The translations under genes and the position numbers were made by a program. Shown piece after piece: positions 1 to 7,702 of a DNA stretch of 64,000 bases. The notes beneath the pieces were generated by a model, which was not told the DNA's origin, ran no database searches, and saw only the letters and a list, made by a program, of their open reading frames with translations. The stretch covers positions 1-64,000 of the forward strand of contig BNBH01000025.1 of NCBI GenBank assembly GCA_014655195.1, read 5' to 3'. Each line of letters opens with the position of its first letter. Positions within the stretch are counted from its first letter, which is position 1. This stretch comes from Streptomyces cellulosae. GTDB lineage: Bacteria; Actinomycetota; Actinomycetes; Streptomycetales; Streptomycetaceae.

Positions 1-219
1 CAGCGCCGCCTGCCGCTCGTACACGGCCTCCTTGCGGTACCCGACCACGACACCGACCTCGGTCAGCCCGATCTCCGCGAAGTTGCCGAGCGTCAGGTCC
101 AGGACCGTGGGCTCCCCTTCTATGCCCGCGGGCCCCACCGGCACCAGCGCCTTGGGCAGCGTGTCGGTGTAGGGGCGCAGACGCCGGCCGGCGCCGGCCG
201 CCAGCACGAGGCCGATCAT
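1..219 (-). CDS. Nucleotidyltransferase (NTP_transferase family), N-terminal part only
   Basis: Only the first 73 codons are present; the gene runs off the left edge. The N-terminus MIGLVLAAGAGRRLRPYTD is the glycine-rich nucleotide-binding loop (GxGxRLRPxT) of sugar-1-phosphate or alcohol-phosphate nucleotidyltransferases, followed by LPKALVPVG with the conserved Lys-Pro segment. Its ATG overlaps the stop of the upstream CDP-alcohol phosphatidyltransferase (ATGA), so the two are probably translationally coupled. The likely role is to make an NDP- or CDP-activated head group used by that membrane enzyme. The substrate cannot be told from this fragment. Confidence 0.85.
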   Translation of the reverse strand, partial: MIGLVLAAGAGRRLRPYTDTLPKALVPVGPAGIEGEPTVLDLTLGNFAEIGLTEVGVVVGYRKEAVYERQAAL

Positions 220-2009
220 GCGGGTTCTCCTTCGTCGTGTACGGCGGGCGCGCCACCCCGGTGGGCGGCCACCCAGAAGCGGATGCTCTCGGCGAGCACC
301 ACGAGAGCCACGGCCACGGCGAGGGCCGTGAGCGCGACGGTGAATCCGGACGCGGTGAGCACGGCCGCCAGGACGGCGACCGCCAGCGTGCGACCTTCGT
401 GCCCCCCGGTCGCCCGCACCAGCGGGCGCGGGGGCGCGCCCGCGCCGCCGCGGATGCGGTAGACCGTGTCGTAGTGATGGTAGGCGACCGCGGACACCAG
501 TCCGTAGGCCGCCGGAAGGGCCCCGTTCACCTCCGCGTCGGCCGCCAGGACCAGGACGGTTCCGTACTCGGCGGCGCGGAACAGCGGGGGGACGAGCCAG
601 TCGAGGCGGCCGGTGAGGGGGCGGCCCGTGGCGGCGGCCGAGCAGATCACGTAGGCGACGGCGGCCAGGACGGTCTGCCATCCGGCGCCCCACAGGAGGG
701 CGGAGCCCGTCACCAGCACCGCGCCGAGCGCGGCGGCGGCGACCCCGCCGCGGGCCCGGGAGCGGTGGAGCAGCTCGGTGAGCGGTCCGCCGTCGGCGAG
801 GTCGGCGAGGGCCCGGGCGGCCCCGTCCTCCACCCGGCCGCCGCGCAGGGAGCGCAGGACGCGTCCGGCGGTGGTGTACGCGGCGGCGAAGGCGCAGCCG
901 GCGAGCAGTACCCAGAAGGTGACGCGGGGCGTGGTGGCGGCGGTGAGGACGGCGATCAGCGCCCAGCGCTCGCCGATCGGCAGGACGATCATGCGGCGCA
1001 CCCAGACCGTCCAGCCGACGCGGTCCAGGCGGCCGGACAGGGCGGCGGCGGGGCCTTCCGCGGCGCCGGTCCTGGCCTCGGCGAAGGAGAAGTCGACCAC
1101 GTGCCGGCAGGACTGGAGGATTATGGCGCCGAGCGCCAGGGCCCAGACGTCGTCGCCGGTACGGGCCGCGCCGAGGGCGAGGCCCGCGTAGAAGGCGTAC
1201 TCCTTGGCCCGGTCGAACGTGGCGTCGAGCCAGGCGCCGAGCGTGGAGTACTGCAGCGAGTAGCGGGCGAGCTGGCCGTCGGCGCAGTCCAGCACGAACG
1301 AGCCGAGGAGCAGCACGGCGGCGGCGACGTATCCCGCACGGGTGCCGGTGGCGGCGCAGCCGGCCGCGATCAGCGCGGTGAGCAGGGACGCGGTGGTGAC
1401 CTGGTTCGGGGTCAGCCCGCGGCGGGCGCACCAGCGCGCGAGGTGGCGCGAGTAGGGGCTGACGCAGAAGGTGGTGAAGAAGCCGTCGCGGGCCTTGACG
1501 GCGGACCTGAGGCGTACGGCCTCCTCGTCCACGGCGGCGACGGCCTGGCGGGCCTCGTTGCGGGCCTGGGGGCCGTCGGGCACGGCGGCGACCAGGCTGC
1601 CGAGCTCGGGACGGTGCACGTCGGTGTCGAGGGCGGCGGTGACCCGGTCCGGGAGGCCGTCCACGAGGGTGCCGTTGCCGGAGCCCTGCCCGGGAGCGGA
1701 GTTCTCGCGGGCCATCGCGCGGGTCAGGGCCTGGCGGCCGGCCCGCTGGGCTGTGACGGCGCCGGGGATCGCGGAGAGCGGGAAGCGGGGGTCGGTCAGA
1801 CCGAGCCGCAGGGCGTGCAGATGTCCGACGAAACGGGTGTCGACCAGGGCGACCCGTTCCTCCCCGGGGACCGAGGCGAGCAGCGTCTCGGCCTCCGCGG
1901 CGCCGGCGGCGGTCCGTACGTCGAAGCCGAGGGAGCGCAGGTCGCCCTCGAGTGACGAGCCGGGGACCGGGGGGCCGGTGACGATGGCGGTCGGCAACCG
2001 AAAACTCAC
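216..2009 (-). CDS. CDP-alcohol phosphatidyltransferase family membrane protein with extra N- and C-terminal regions
   Basis: 597 aa, well above the roughly 200 aa of a bare CDP-alcohol phosphatidyltransferase. The catalytic signature D-x2-D-G-x2-A-R-x8-G-x3-D-x3-D is visible from DCADGQLARY (residues 241-250) to LDATFD (near 265), so it should transfer a phospho-alcohol from a CDP donor within the membrane. Residues 1-170 are soluble and unrecognised. The C-terminal 150 residues are a second hydrophobic block, possibly the DUF5941 type. The start is GTG with a purine-rich stretch almost touching it, so the start is moderately secure. The stop overlaps the ATG of the nucleotidyltransferase gene, suggesting activation and transfer steps of one pathway. 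The product is unknown. Confidence 0.85.
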   Translation of the reverse strand: MSFRLPTAIVTGPPVPGSSLEGDLRSLGFDVRTAAGAAEAETLLASVPGEERVALVDTRFVGHLHALRLGLTDPRFPLSAIPGAVTAQRAGRQALTRAMARENSAPGQGSGNGTLVDGLPDRVTAALDTDVHRPELGSLVAAVPDGPQARNEARQAVAAVDEEAVRLRSAVKARDGFFTTFCVSPYSRHLARWCARRGLTPNQVTTASLLTALIAAGCAATGTRAGYVAAAVLLLGSFVLDCADGQLARYSLQYSTLGAWLDATFDRAKEYAFYAGLALGAARTGDDVWALALGAIILQSCRHVVDFSFAEARTGAAEGPAAALSGRLDRVGWTVWVRRMIVLPIGERWALIAVLTAATTPRVTFWVLLAGCAFAAAYTTAGRVLRSLRGGRVEDGAARALADLADGGPLTELLHRSRARGGVAAAALGAVLVTGSALLWGAGWQTVLAAVAYVICSAAATGRPLTGRLDWLVPPLFRAAEYGTVLVLAADAEVNGALPAAYGLVSAVAYHHYDTVYRIRGGAGAPPRPLVRATGGHEGRTLAVAVLAAVLTASGFTVALTALAVAVALVVLAESIRFWVAAHRGGAPAVHDEGEPA

Positions 2010-2245
2010 TCCCTGGGGGCGACGCGTCCACGCCGGTCATGTACACGGTGATGCGCCCGTCCCCCGTCCGGGGGCCCTGCGGGCGGCATGTCGGCAGAGG
2101 CTATCGGATACACGGAAGCCCGCGTTCACCGCCCGTTCGACGGCCGGATCGACGCGGTTCGCCCGCACCTGTGCCGCGCTCATCATCGGGGACAGCGGCC
2201 CCGGCTCACAAACCGCGCCGGTGGCTCGCCTTAGGGTGGACCACC

Positions 2246-3226
2246 ATGACGTGGCTGATCACCGGCGGAGCCGGATACATCGGGGCCCATGTGGTGCGGG
2301 CCATGACCGACGCCGGGGAGCGTGTGGTCGTGCTGGACGACCTCTCCGCCGGGGTCCCGGCACGGCTGCCCGAGGGCGTCCCGCTCGTCCGGGGCTCCGC
2401 GCTGGACGGCGACCTGCTGACCAAGGTGCTCGCCGAGCACGGCGCGACCGGGGTGCTCCACCTCGCCGCGCGCAAGCAGCCCGGGGAGTCGGTGGACCGG
2501 CCCATCCGCTACTACCGGGAGAACCTGGGCGGTCTGGCGACCCTGCTGGACGCCGTCGCGGAGGCGGGCGTACGGCGCTTCGTGTTCTCCTCGTCCGCGG
2601 CCGTCTACGGCGACCCGCACGTGGACCTCATCACGGAGGACACGCCCTGCGCCCCCGTGAACCCCTACGGCGAGACCAAGCTCGCCGGGGAGTGGCTGGT
2701 GCGGGCCGCGGGCCGGGCGCACGGCATCGACACGGTGTGCCTGCGCTACTTCAACGTCGCGGGCGCGGCGGCCCCCGAGCTGGCCGACACCGGCGTCTTC
2801 AACATCGTGCCGATGGTCTTCGACCGGCTCACCCGCGGTGAGGCGCCGCGGATCTTCGGCGACGACTACCCCACACCGGACGGCACCTGCGTCCGGGACT
2901 ACATCCATGTGGCCGACCTCGCGGACGCCCACCTCGCGGCGGTGCGCACGCTGTCCGAGGGCGGTGTCGAGGGCGATCTGACGGTGAACGTGGGACGCGG
3001 CGAGGGCGTCTCGGTGCGGGAGCTGATCACGCTCATCGGGGAGGTCACGGGCGACACCCGCACCCCGGTGGTCGAGGCGCGGCGCCCCGGCGACCCGCCC
3101 CGCGCGGTGGCCTCGGCCGCCCTCGCGAGCGAGCGGCTGGGCTGGACGGCCCGCCGTTCGGTGCGCGAGATGGTCGAGTCGGCCTGGCAGGGCTGGCAGC
3201 TCCTGCAGGGCGCCCCTCGCGCCTGA
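2246..3226 (+). CDS. galE: NAD-dependent UDP-glucose 4-epimerase-like protein
   Basis: 326 aa extended short-chain dehydrogenase/epimerase. It has the Rossmann motif GGAGYIG at residues 7-13, the SSS stretch near 115-117 and the catalytic YGETK at 141-145, followed by the usual GalE substrate-domain sequence NPYGETK...RYFNVAGA. It should interconvert UDP-glucose and UDP-galactose or related UDP-sugars. ATG 2246 was preferred over upstream in-frame codons because the Rossmann motif begins at once and a GGGTGG ribosome site precedes it. It is divergent from the CDP-alcohol phosphatidyltransferase gene and ends inside a strong hairpin. Streptomyces carry several galE-like genes, so the exact sugar is uncertain. 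Confidence 0.9.
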   Translation: MTWLITGGAGYIGAHVVRAMTDAGERVVVLDDLSAGVPARLPEGVPLVRGSALDGDLLTKVLAEHGATGVLHLAARKQPGESVDRPIRYYRENLGGLATLLDAVAEAGVRRFVFSSSAAVYGDPHVDLITEDTPCAPVNPYGETKLAGEWLVRAAGRAHGIDTVCLRYFNVAGAAAPELADTGVFNIVPMVFDRLTRGEAPRIFGDDYPTPDGTCVRDYIHVADLADAHLAAVRTLSEGGVEGDLTVNVGRGEGVSVRELITLIGEVTGDTRTPVVEARRPGDPPRAVASAALASERLGWTARRSVREMVESAWQGWQLLQGAPRA

Positions 3227-3252
3227 CCTGCGGATGGTTTCCGCAGGTCAGG
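3222..3252 (+). terminator. Perfect 13-bp hairpin at the end of the galE-like gene
   Basis: CCTGACCTGCGGA (3222-3234) pairs perfectly with TCCGCAGGTCAGG (3240-3252) around a 5-nt loop. The left arm includes the TGA stop codon (3224-3226). There is no long T-run, as is common for Streptomyces terminators. Confidence 0.75.
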
Positions 3253-3360
3253 GCACATGACAACGGTGTTCAGTGCCGCGTTGCCGTATACCCCTGCCCC
3301 GTAGTTGACTGTGCTGCGGAAGGGCAGCGTCAGGTCAGCGACGGAAGGGCGGCGGCGGGC

Positions 3361-4299
3361 ATGGGGGCAGGCCACGATCACGGGCACGCGCACGGGGCGC
3401 CGTCCGGCGGCACGGTCAGCGCGGCCTACCGCGGGAGGCTGCGGACCGCGCTGGCGATCACGGTCTTCGTCATGGTCGTGCAGATCGTCGGCGGCCTGCT
3501 GGCCGACTCGCTCGCCCTGGTCGCGGACGCCGCCCACATGGCCACCGACGCCCTGGGGCTCGGCATGGCCCTGCTCGCCATCCACTTCGCCGGCCGCGCG
3601 CCGAGCGAGCGGCGCACCTTCGGGCTGGCCCGCGCGGAGATCCTCGCGGCGCTGGCCAACTGTCTGCTGCTGCTCGGCGTCGGCGGCTACGTGCTGTACG
3701 AGGCGGTCCAGCGGTTCGTCACGCCCGCGGACACCGAGGGCGGTCTGGCGATGGTGTTCGGCGCCGTCGGCCTGGTGGCCAACCTGGTGTCGCTGTCGCT
3801 GCTGATGCGCGGGCAGAAGGAGAGCCTGAACGTGCGCGGCGCGTTCCTGGAGGTGGCGGCGGACGCGCTCGGCTCGGTCACGGTGATCCTGGCCGCGCTG
3901 GTGATCGTCACCACCGGCTGGACGACGGCCGACCCGATCGCCTCCCTGGTCATCGCGCTGATGATCGTGCCGCGCACGCTGCGGCTGCTGCGCGAGACGC
4001 TCGACGTGCTGCTGGAGGCGGCGCCCAAGGGCGTGGACATGGCCGAGGTGCGGGCGCACATCCTGGACACGCCGGGGGTGGAGGACGTGCACGACCTGCA
4101 CGCCTGGACGATCACCTCGGGGATGCCGGTGCTCTCCGCGCACGTGGTGGTCAGCGCGGACACGCTGAACGCGATCGGGCACGAGAAGATGCTGCACGAG
4201 CTGCAGGACTGCCTGGGCGACCACTTCGACGTGCGGCACTGCACCTTCCAGCTGGAGCCGGGCGGGCACGCGGAGCACGAGGCGCGGCTGTGCCACTGA
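3361..4299 (+). CDS. Cation diffusion facilitator (CzcD/ZitB-like) metal exporter
   Basis: 312 aa membrane protein exporting divalent cations (zinc or cobalt type) by proton antiport. A histidine-rich N-terminus (GHDHGHAHG) precedes six predicted membrane helices. The transport-site motif HxxxD appears in VADAAHMATDALG and its partner in FLEVAADALGSV. A cytoplasmic C-terminal domain of about 90 aa resembles the ferredoxin-like CDF tail and ends in a His/Glu-rich segment. The gene stands alone between a terminator and the idi upstream region, so control by a metal sensor elsewhere is likely. The ribosome site is not strong. Family assignment is firm; metal preference is inferred. Confidence 0.93.
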   Translation: MGAGHDHGHAHGAPSGGTVSAAYRGRLRTALAITVFVMVVQIVGGLLADSLALVADAAHMATDALGLGMALLAIHFAGRAPSERRTFGLARAEILAALANCLLLLGVGGYVLYEAVQRFVTPADTEGGLAMVFGAVGLVANLVSLSLLMRGQKESLNVRGAFLEVAADALGSVTVILAALVIVTTGWTTADPIASLVIALMIVPRTLRLLRETLDVLLEAAPKGVDMAEVRAHILDTPGVEDVHDLHAWTITSGMPVLSAHVVVSADTLNAIGHEKMLHELQDCLGDHFDVRHCTFQLEPGGHAEHEARLCH

Positions 4300-4610
4300 G
4301 CCGCCGAATTCGTCGGTGTCACTCGGCACGCGGGTGTCGCGTGCGGGTGCGCGCACGCCCCCGGGTGCGCCGACGCGCCGCGGAACGCAGCCTTCCGCCC
4401 CGGTGACGGCGTCTCCCCTTCGCGAGGGGTTCCGGGCATGCGCATTTCTGGTGCCCCTCAGGGGCACGATCTGCGCGGGGCCGGTGCCGTCCGGCTGCCG
4501 CCGGGACCGCCCCGCGCACCGGGGGCGGGACATGCGGGAGAGGACCGGAGTGCCGGGAGTGCCGGATTCGTGCGGCAGACTGGGGCGCGAACACCGAGTG
4601 AAGGATGGGT
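4300..4610. other. Non-coding gap upstream of idi
   Basis: 311 bp without a credible gene. It contains a perfect inverted repeat GTGCCCC-TCA-GGGGCAC at 4451-4467, which may be a hairpin or part of a dispersed Streptomyces repeat because CCCCTCAGGGGC also occurs at 48451-48462. It should also hold the idi promoter; I see no clear -35/-10 pair. Confidence 0.5.
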
Positions 4611-5204
4611 ATGCCGATCACACCTGCCACCGCGACGAACAGCCCGTCGAGCGGCACCGCCGAGCCGATTTTGCTGGAACTGGTCGACGAGGACGGCGTG
4701 ACGGTCGGCACCGCGGAGAAGCTCTCCGCCCATCAGCCGCCGGGGAAGCTCCACCGGGCGTTCTCCGTGTTCCTGTTCGACGAGCGCGGTCGGCTGCTGC
4801 TCCAGCAGCGGGCGCTCGGCAAGTACCACTCCCCCGGTGTGTGGTCGAACACCTGCTGCGGCCACCCGTACCCGGGCGAGGCGCCGTTCGCGGCGGCGGC
4901 CCGGCGGACGTACGAGGAGCTGGGAGTGTCGCCGTCGCTGATGGCGGAGGCGGGCACGGTCCGCTACAACCACCCGGACCCGGCCTCGGGTCTGGTGGAG
5001 CAGGAGTACAACCACCTCTTCGTCGGCATGGTGCAGTCGCCGGTGCGGCCCGACGCGAACGAGGTCGCCGCCACGGCGTTCGTGACGCCGGAGGACCTGG
5101 CGGAGCGGCACGCGCGGGACACCTTCTCGGCGTGGTTCATGACGGTGCTGGACGCGGCGCGGCCCGCCGTGCGCGAGCTGACGGGGCCGTCGGCCGGGTG
5201 GTGA
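4611..5204 (+). CDS. idi: Isopentenyl-diphosphate delta-isomerase, type I (Nudix fold)
   Basis: 197 aa, the usual length for actinobacterial Idi-1. It converts IPP to DMAPP for isoprenoid synthesis. Visible signatures are FSVFLFDERGRLLLQQRA, the active-site cysteine segment WSNTCCGHPYPGE, the Nudix-like stretch AAARRTYEELGV, and EQEYNHLFVG with the metal and active-site glutamate region. ATG 4611 is chosen over ATG 4605 because AAGGA ends five bases before it. The last codons and the stop lie within the first unit of a 23-bp tandem repeat. Recognised from family features and recalled synteny (S. coelicolor SCO6750). Confidence 0.95.
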   Translation: MPITPATATNSPSSGTAEPILLELVDEDGVTVGTAEKLSAHQPPGKLHRAFSVFLFDERGRLLLQQRALGKYHSPGVWSNTCCGHPYPGEAPFAAAARRTYEELGVSPSLMAEAGTVRYNHPDPASGLVEQEYNHLFVGMVQSPVRPDANEVAATAFVTPEDLAERHARDTFSAWFMTVLDAARPAVRELTGPSAGW

Positions 5205-5275
5205 CGGGGCCGTCGGCCGGGTGGTGACGGGGCCGTCGGCCGGGTGGTGACGGGGCCGTCGCCTGGTGGTGACGG
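5179..5275. repeat. 23-bp tandem repeat (about four copies) spanning the idi stop codon
   Basis: Unit TGACGGGGCCGTCGGCCGGG plus TGG, repeated at 5179, 5202 and 5225, with a shorter, slightly altered fourth copy from 5248. The first unit codes the last idi residues (LTGPSAGW) and the stop codon is the first base triplet of unit 2. Because 23 is not a multiple of three, copies fall in different frames. The array fills nearly the whole interval to the convergent gene ending at 5285. Confidence 0.9.
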
Positions 5276-5284
5276 CGGCGCGGT

Positions 5285-5746
5285 TCAGTAGGCCTGCACG
5301 GGCTTGAGCGGCAGGGCGGCCCAGATCACCTTGCCGCCGGTGGAGGTGTGCTCCACCTCGCAGGCCCCGCCGGCCTCCCGTGTGATCTCGCGCACCAGGA
5401 GCAGCCCCCGGCCGCCGGTGCGGCCGTAGTCGTTCTCCAGGGCGGTGGGGCGGTAGGGGTGGTTGTCCTCCACGGACACCCGGACCCACTCGGCGCCCAC
5501 CGCCACCTCGACGGCGAGCATCGGGGACAGCAGCGCCGCGTGTTTGACGGCGTTGGTGACCAGCTCGGAGACGATCAGCAGCAGCCCCTGCGCCACCTCG
5601 TCCGCGACCGGCACCCCCTGCCGCAGCAGCAGGTCCCGCACGGCGTGCCGGGCCTGTGGCACCGAGGCGTCCACGGCAGGGGCGGTGAACCGCCAGACAC
5701 CTTCGTACGGCAGCGGGTCGCCACCCTCACGCTCGATTGTCACCAC
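5285..5746 (-). CDS. Anti-sigma-factor-like ATP-binding protein (HATPase_c_2, RsbW type)
   Basis: 153 aa stand-alone GHKL-type ATPase domain. It shows the N-box LLLIVSELVTNAVKHA (SELVTNA), a VEDNHP segment and the GRGLLLV glycine box. Streptomyces encode many such RsbW/SpoIIAB-like proteins, which may bind sigma factors or anti-sigma antagonists and phosphorylate them. No sigma or antagonist gene is adjacent, so the partner is unknown. The start is a GTG pair (GTG GTG) just after 5746, and either could be used. It is convergent with idi across the 23-bp repeat array. Confidence 0.85.
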   Translation of the reverse strand: MVTIEREGGDPLPYEGVWRFTAPAVDASVPQARHAVRDLLLRQGVPVADEVAQGLLLIVSELVTNAVKHAALLSPMLAVEVAVGAEWVRVSVEDNHPYRPTALENDYGRTGGRGLLLVREITREAGGACEVEHTSTGGKVIWAALPLKPVQAY

Positions 5747-5905
5747 ACGTCGAGTGTTGGGACCGATCGCCTCCGCCCTTCCACGCTGAACACAAGTCAG
5801 CGGATATCGAGCGTTTCCGACCGTTCCCGCCCGGCTCGGGCGGGCGCGGGACCGTTCAGGTCCGGTCTGTGCCGTTCCGGGGCCGGTTCCCGTTTCCGGC
5901 GACCG

Positions 5906-6490
5906 CTACTTCCCGGCCACCATGCCCACGACACGGCGGCCGCCGTAGCCGGTGGCGATCAGGCCCAGCCCGTCGAACAGCAGGGACAGCGAGAAGAACG
6001 TGCCGATGACGTACTGGCTGCTGCTCGGCCAGGTGGCGAGGACGAGGATGCCGAGGAGCAGACCGAAGGCGCCCTGCACCAGCGTCCAGCCGAACTGCGG
6101 GCCGCGCACCACCAGGCTGCCGACCAGCCGGAACACCCCGCCGGTCAGGAACAGCAGCGCCGCGAACATGCTCAGCGCCTCGGCCGCGGCCTCCGGGGTC
6201 TTGATGATCACCACCCCGGCCGCGATGTTCAGGGCGGCGACGACCAGACCGAGCCAGAAGAAGTTCGTGTGCCGCGCCTGGACCGCGTGCAGCAGTCCGA
6301 CGAGCCCGCCGACCAGCAGCAGCCAGCCGAAGAGCAGCATGGTGGTGAGCGTGGCGGCGGCCGTGTAGATCAGGCCGATCACCCCGGCGACGACGAGGAT
6401 CACCCCGAGCACGGCGAGCAGGCCGAAGCCGCGCTCCAGCTTCGCCGTGTCGGCCCTCGGGCGGCCCGCGGCTCCGGTGGACCTGGTCAT
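5906..6490 (-). CDS. HdeD/DUF308-family membrane protein
   Basis: 194 aa, mostly hydrophobic, with about six membrane helices arranged as two repeats of three. GWLLLVGGLVGLLHAVQAR and LLFLTGGVFRLVGSLVVRGP are typical of the HdeD/DUF308 family. HdeD is linked to acid resistance in enterobacteria; the function in Streptomyces is not established. GGGAGG lies five bases before ATG 6490. It is divergent from the enoyl-CoA hydratase gene. Confidence 0.85.
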   Translation of the reverse strand: MTRSTGAAGRPRADTAKLERGFGLLAVLGVILVVAGVIGLIYTAAATLTTMLLFGWLLLVGGLVGLLHAVQARHTNFFWLGLVVAALNIAAGVVIIKTPEAAAEALSMFAALLFLTGGVFRLVGSLVVRGPQFGWTLVQGAFGLLLGILVLATWPSSSQYVIGTFFSLSLLFDGLGLIATGYGGRRVVGMVAGK

Positions 6491-6618
6491 GTCTGCCTCC
6501 CGGGTCTCGCCCCCCTTCCCGACGCTCCCGCTCCTCCGTGTCCCCCTCCCCCGGCGCTCGTAACGCCGGTCCAGGGCCGCCGTCCGGGGCCGTGACCGGG
6601 GCGGATAGCATCCGGCGC

Positions 6619-7401
6619 ATGGAGGAGCCGCAGCTGCTGCACAGCGTCACCGACTCGGTCGCGACGGTCGTCATCCGTCATCCCGCGAAGCGCAACGCGA
6701 TGACGGGCGCGATGTGGGCGGCCCTGCCCCCGCTGCTCGGCGCGCTGGCGGACGACCCCGCCGTGCGGGCGCTGGTGCTCACCGGTGACGGCGGCACCTT
6801 CTGCGCCGGGGCGGACATCTCCACGCTCCAGGGCTCGCCGCTCGAGGCGCAGCGGCTGGCGGTGGCCGCCGAGGAGGCCCTCGCGGCGTTCCCCAAGCCG
6901 ACCCTGGCCGCCGTGCGCGGCCACTGCGTGGGCGGCGGGGCGCAGCTCGCTGCCGCCTGCGACCTGCGGTTCGCCGAGGAGGGCGCGCGGTTCGGGGTGA
7001 CCCCGGCGAAGCTCGGCATCGTCTACCCGTCCTCCGCGACCCGCCGGCTGGTGTCGCTGGTGGGCCCGGCGACCGCCAAGTACCTCCTCTTCTCCGGCGA
7101 GCTGATCGACACGGAGCGGGCACTGCGCACGGGCTTGGTGGACGAGGTGCTGCCGGCGGGCGGGCTGGACGCGCGGGTCGCCGAGTTCACCCGGACCCTG
7201 GCGTCCCGCTCCCTGCTGACGCAGGCGGCGGCGAAGGAGTTCGCCGACGGCCGCACCGACCGCGACGACCACTGGCACAGGACGGCCGTGGCGAGCGACG
7301 ACACCGAGGAGGGCGTGACGGCGTTCCTGGAGCGCAGGGCGCCGCGGTTCACCTGGAATCCGTCCACTCCCGAGGACGCGTCCGCATCGGGTGCATGGTG
7401 A
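6619..7401 (+). CDS. Enoyl-CoA hydratase/isomerase family protein
   Basis: 260 aa crotonase-fold protein. The CoA and oxyanion-hole segments are visible: RHPAKRNAMTGAMW, GTFCAGADIS, and HCVGGGAQLAAACDLRFA with the GGGAQL oxyanion loop. PAKLGIVYPSSATRRL follows at the position of the second catalytic acid, but the canonical Glu appears to be replaced there. Crotonase substrates vary, so hydratase activity is the default guess. ATG 6619 gives the expected family length. It does not look operonic with the small gene that follows. Confidence 0.87.
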   Translation: MEEPQLLHSVTDSVATVVIRHPAKRNAMTGAMWAALPPLLGALADDPAVRALVLTGDGGTFCAGADISTLQGSPLEAQRLAVAAEEALAAFPKPTLAAVRGHCVGGGAQLAAACDLRFAEEGARFGVTPAKLGIVYPSSATRRLVSLVGPATAKYLLFSGELIDTERALRTGLVDEVLPAGGLDARVAEFTRTLASRSLLTQAAAKEFADGRTDRDDHWHRTAVASDDTEEGVTAFLERRAPRFTWNPSTPEDASASGAW

Positions 7402-7465
7402 AGCGTGCACGAGGTACCCGCGGGGAGTCCGGCCGTGCGGGCCGGACGACGAAAGGGGTAACCAC

Positions 7466-7597
7466 GTGTTCCGTGCCATCGCAGACGTCCTGCGCCAGAT
7501 CGGCGGCGCCGTCGCCACCGTCGTGACGCTTCCGTTCCGGGCGCTCGCCCGGCTGTTCGGCGGCGCGTCCTCCACCGCGCGCGGGCGTCGCGCCTGA
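7466..7597 (+). CDS. LPFR-motif small protein
   Basis: 43 aa product starting at GTG 7466 behind GGGG about seven bases upstream. It contains DVLRQIGGAVATVVTLPFRA then LARLFGG and an Arg-rich tail. The LPFR motif after a short hydrophobic stretch matches a small conserved actinobacterial protein family known only by that motif. It may be an amphipathic, membrane-associated peptide. Function is unknown. Confidence 0.8.
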   Translation: MFRAIADVLRQIGGAVATVVTLPFRALARLFGGASSTARGRRA

Positions 7598-7702
7598 GTC
7601 CGCCCGGGGGGTCTCGGGGCGCGTCGCCGCCCTGATCCCCGATTGTCGTCGTCACCTGCCACAATTGCCGCGCAACCTCAGTGGAGAAGGCGGTACGGGA
7701 AC

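Noticed and set aside
237..1955. Long open frames antisense to the CDP-alcohol phosphatidyltransferase
   Set aside because: Gly/Arg/His-rich translation without domains; antisense frames stay open because of high GC at third codon positions. The same applies to most long frames opposite the annotated genes.
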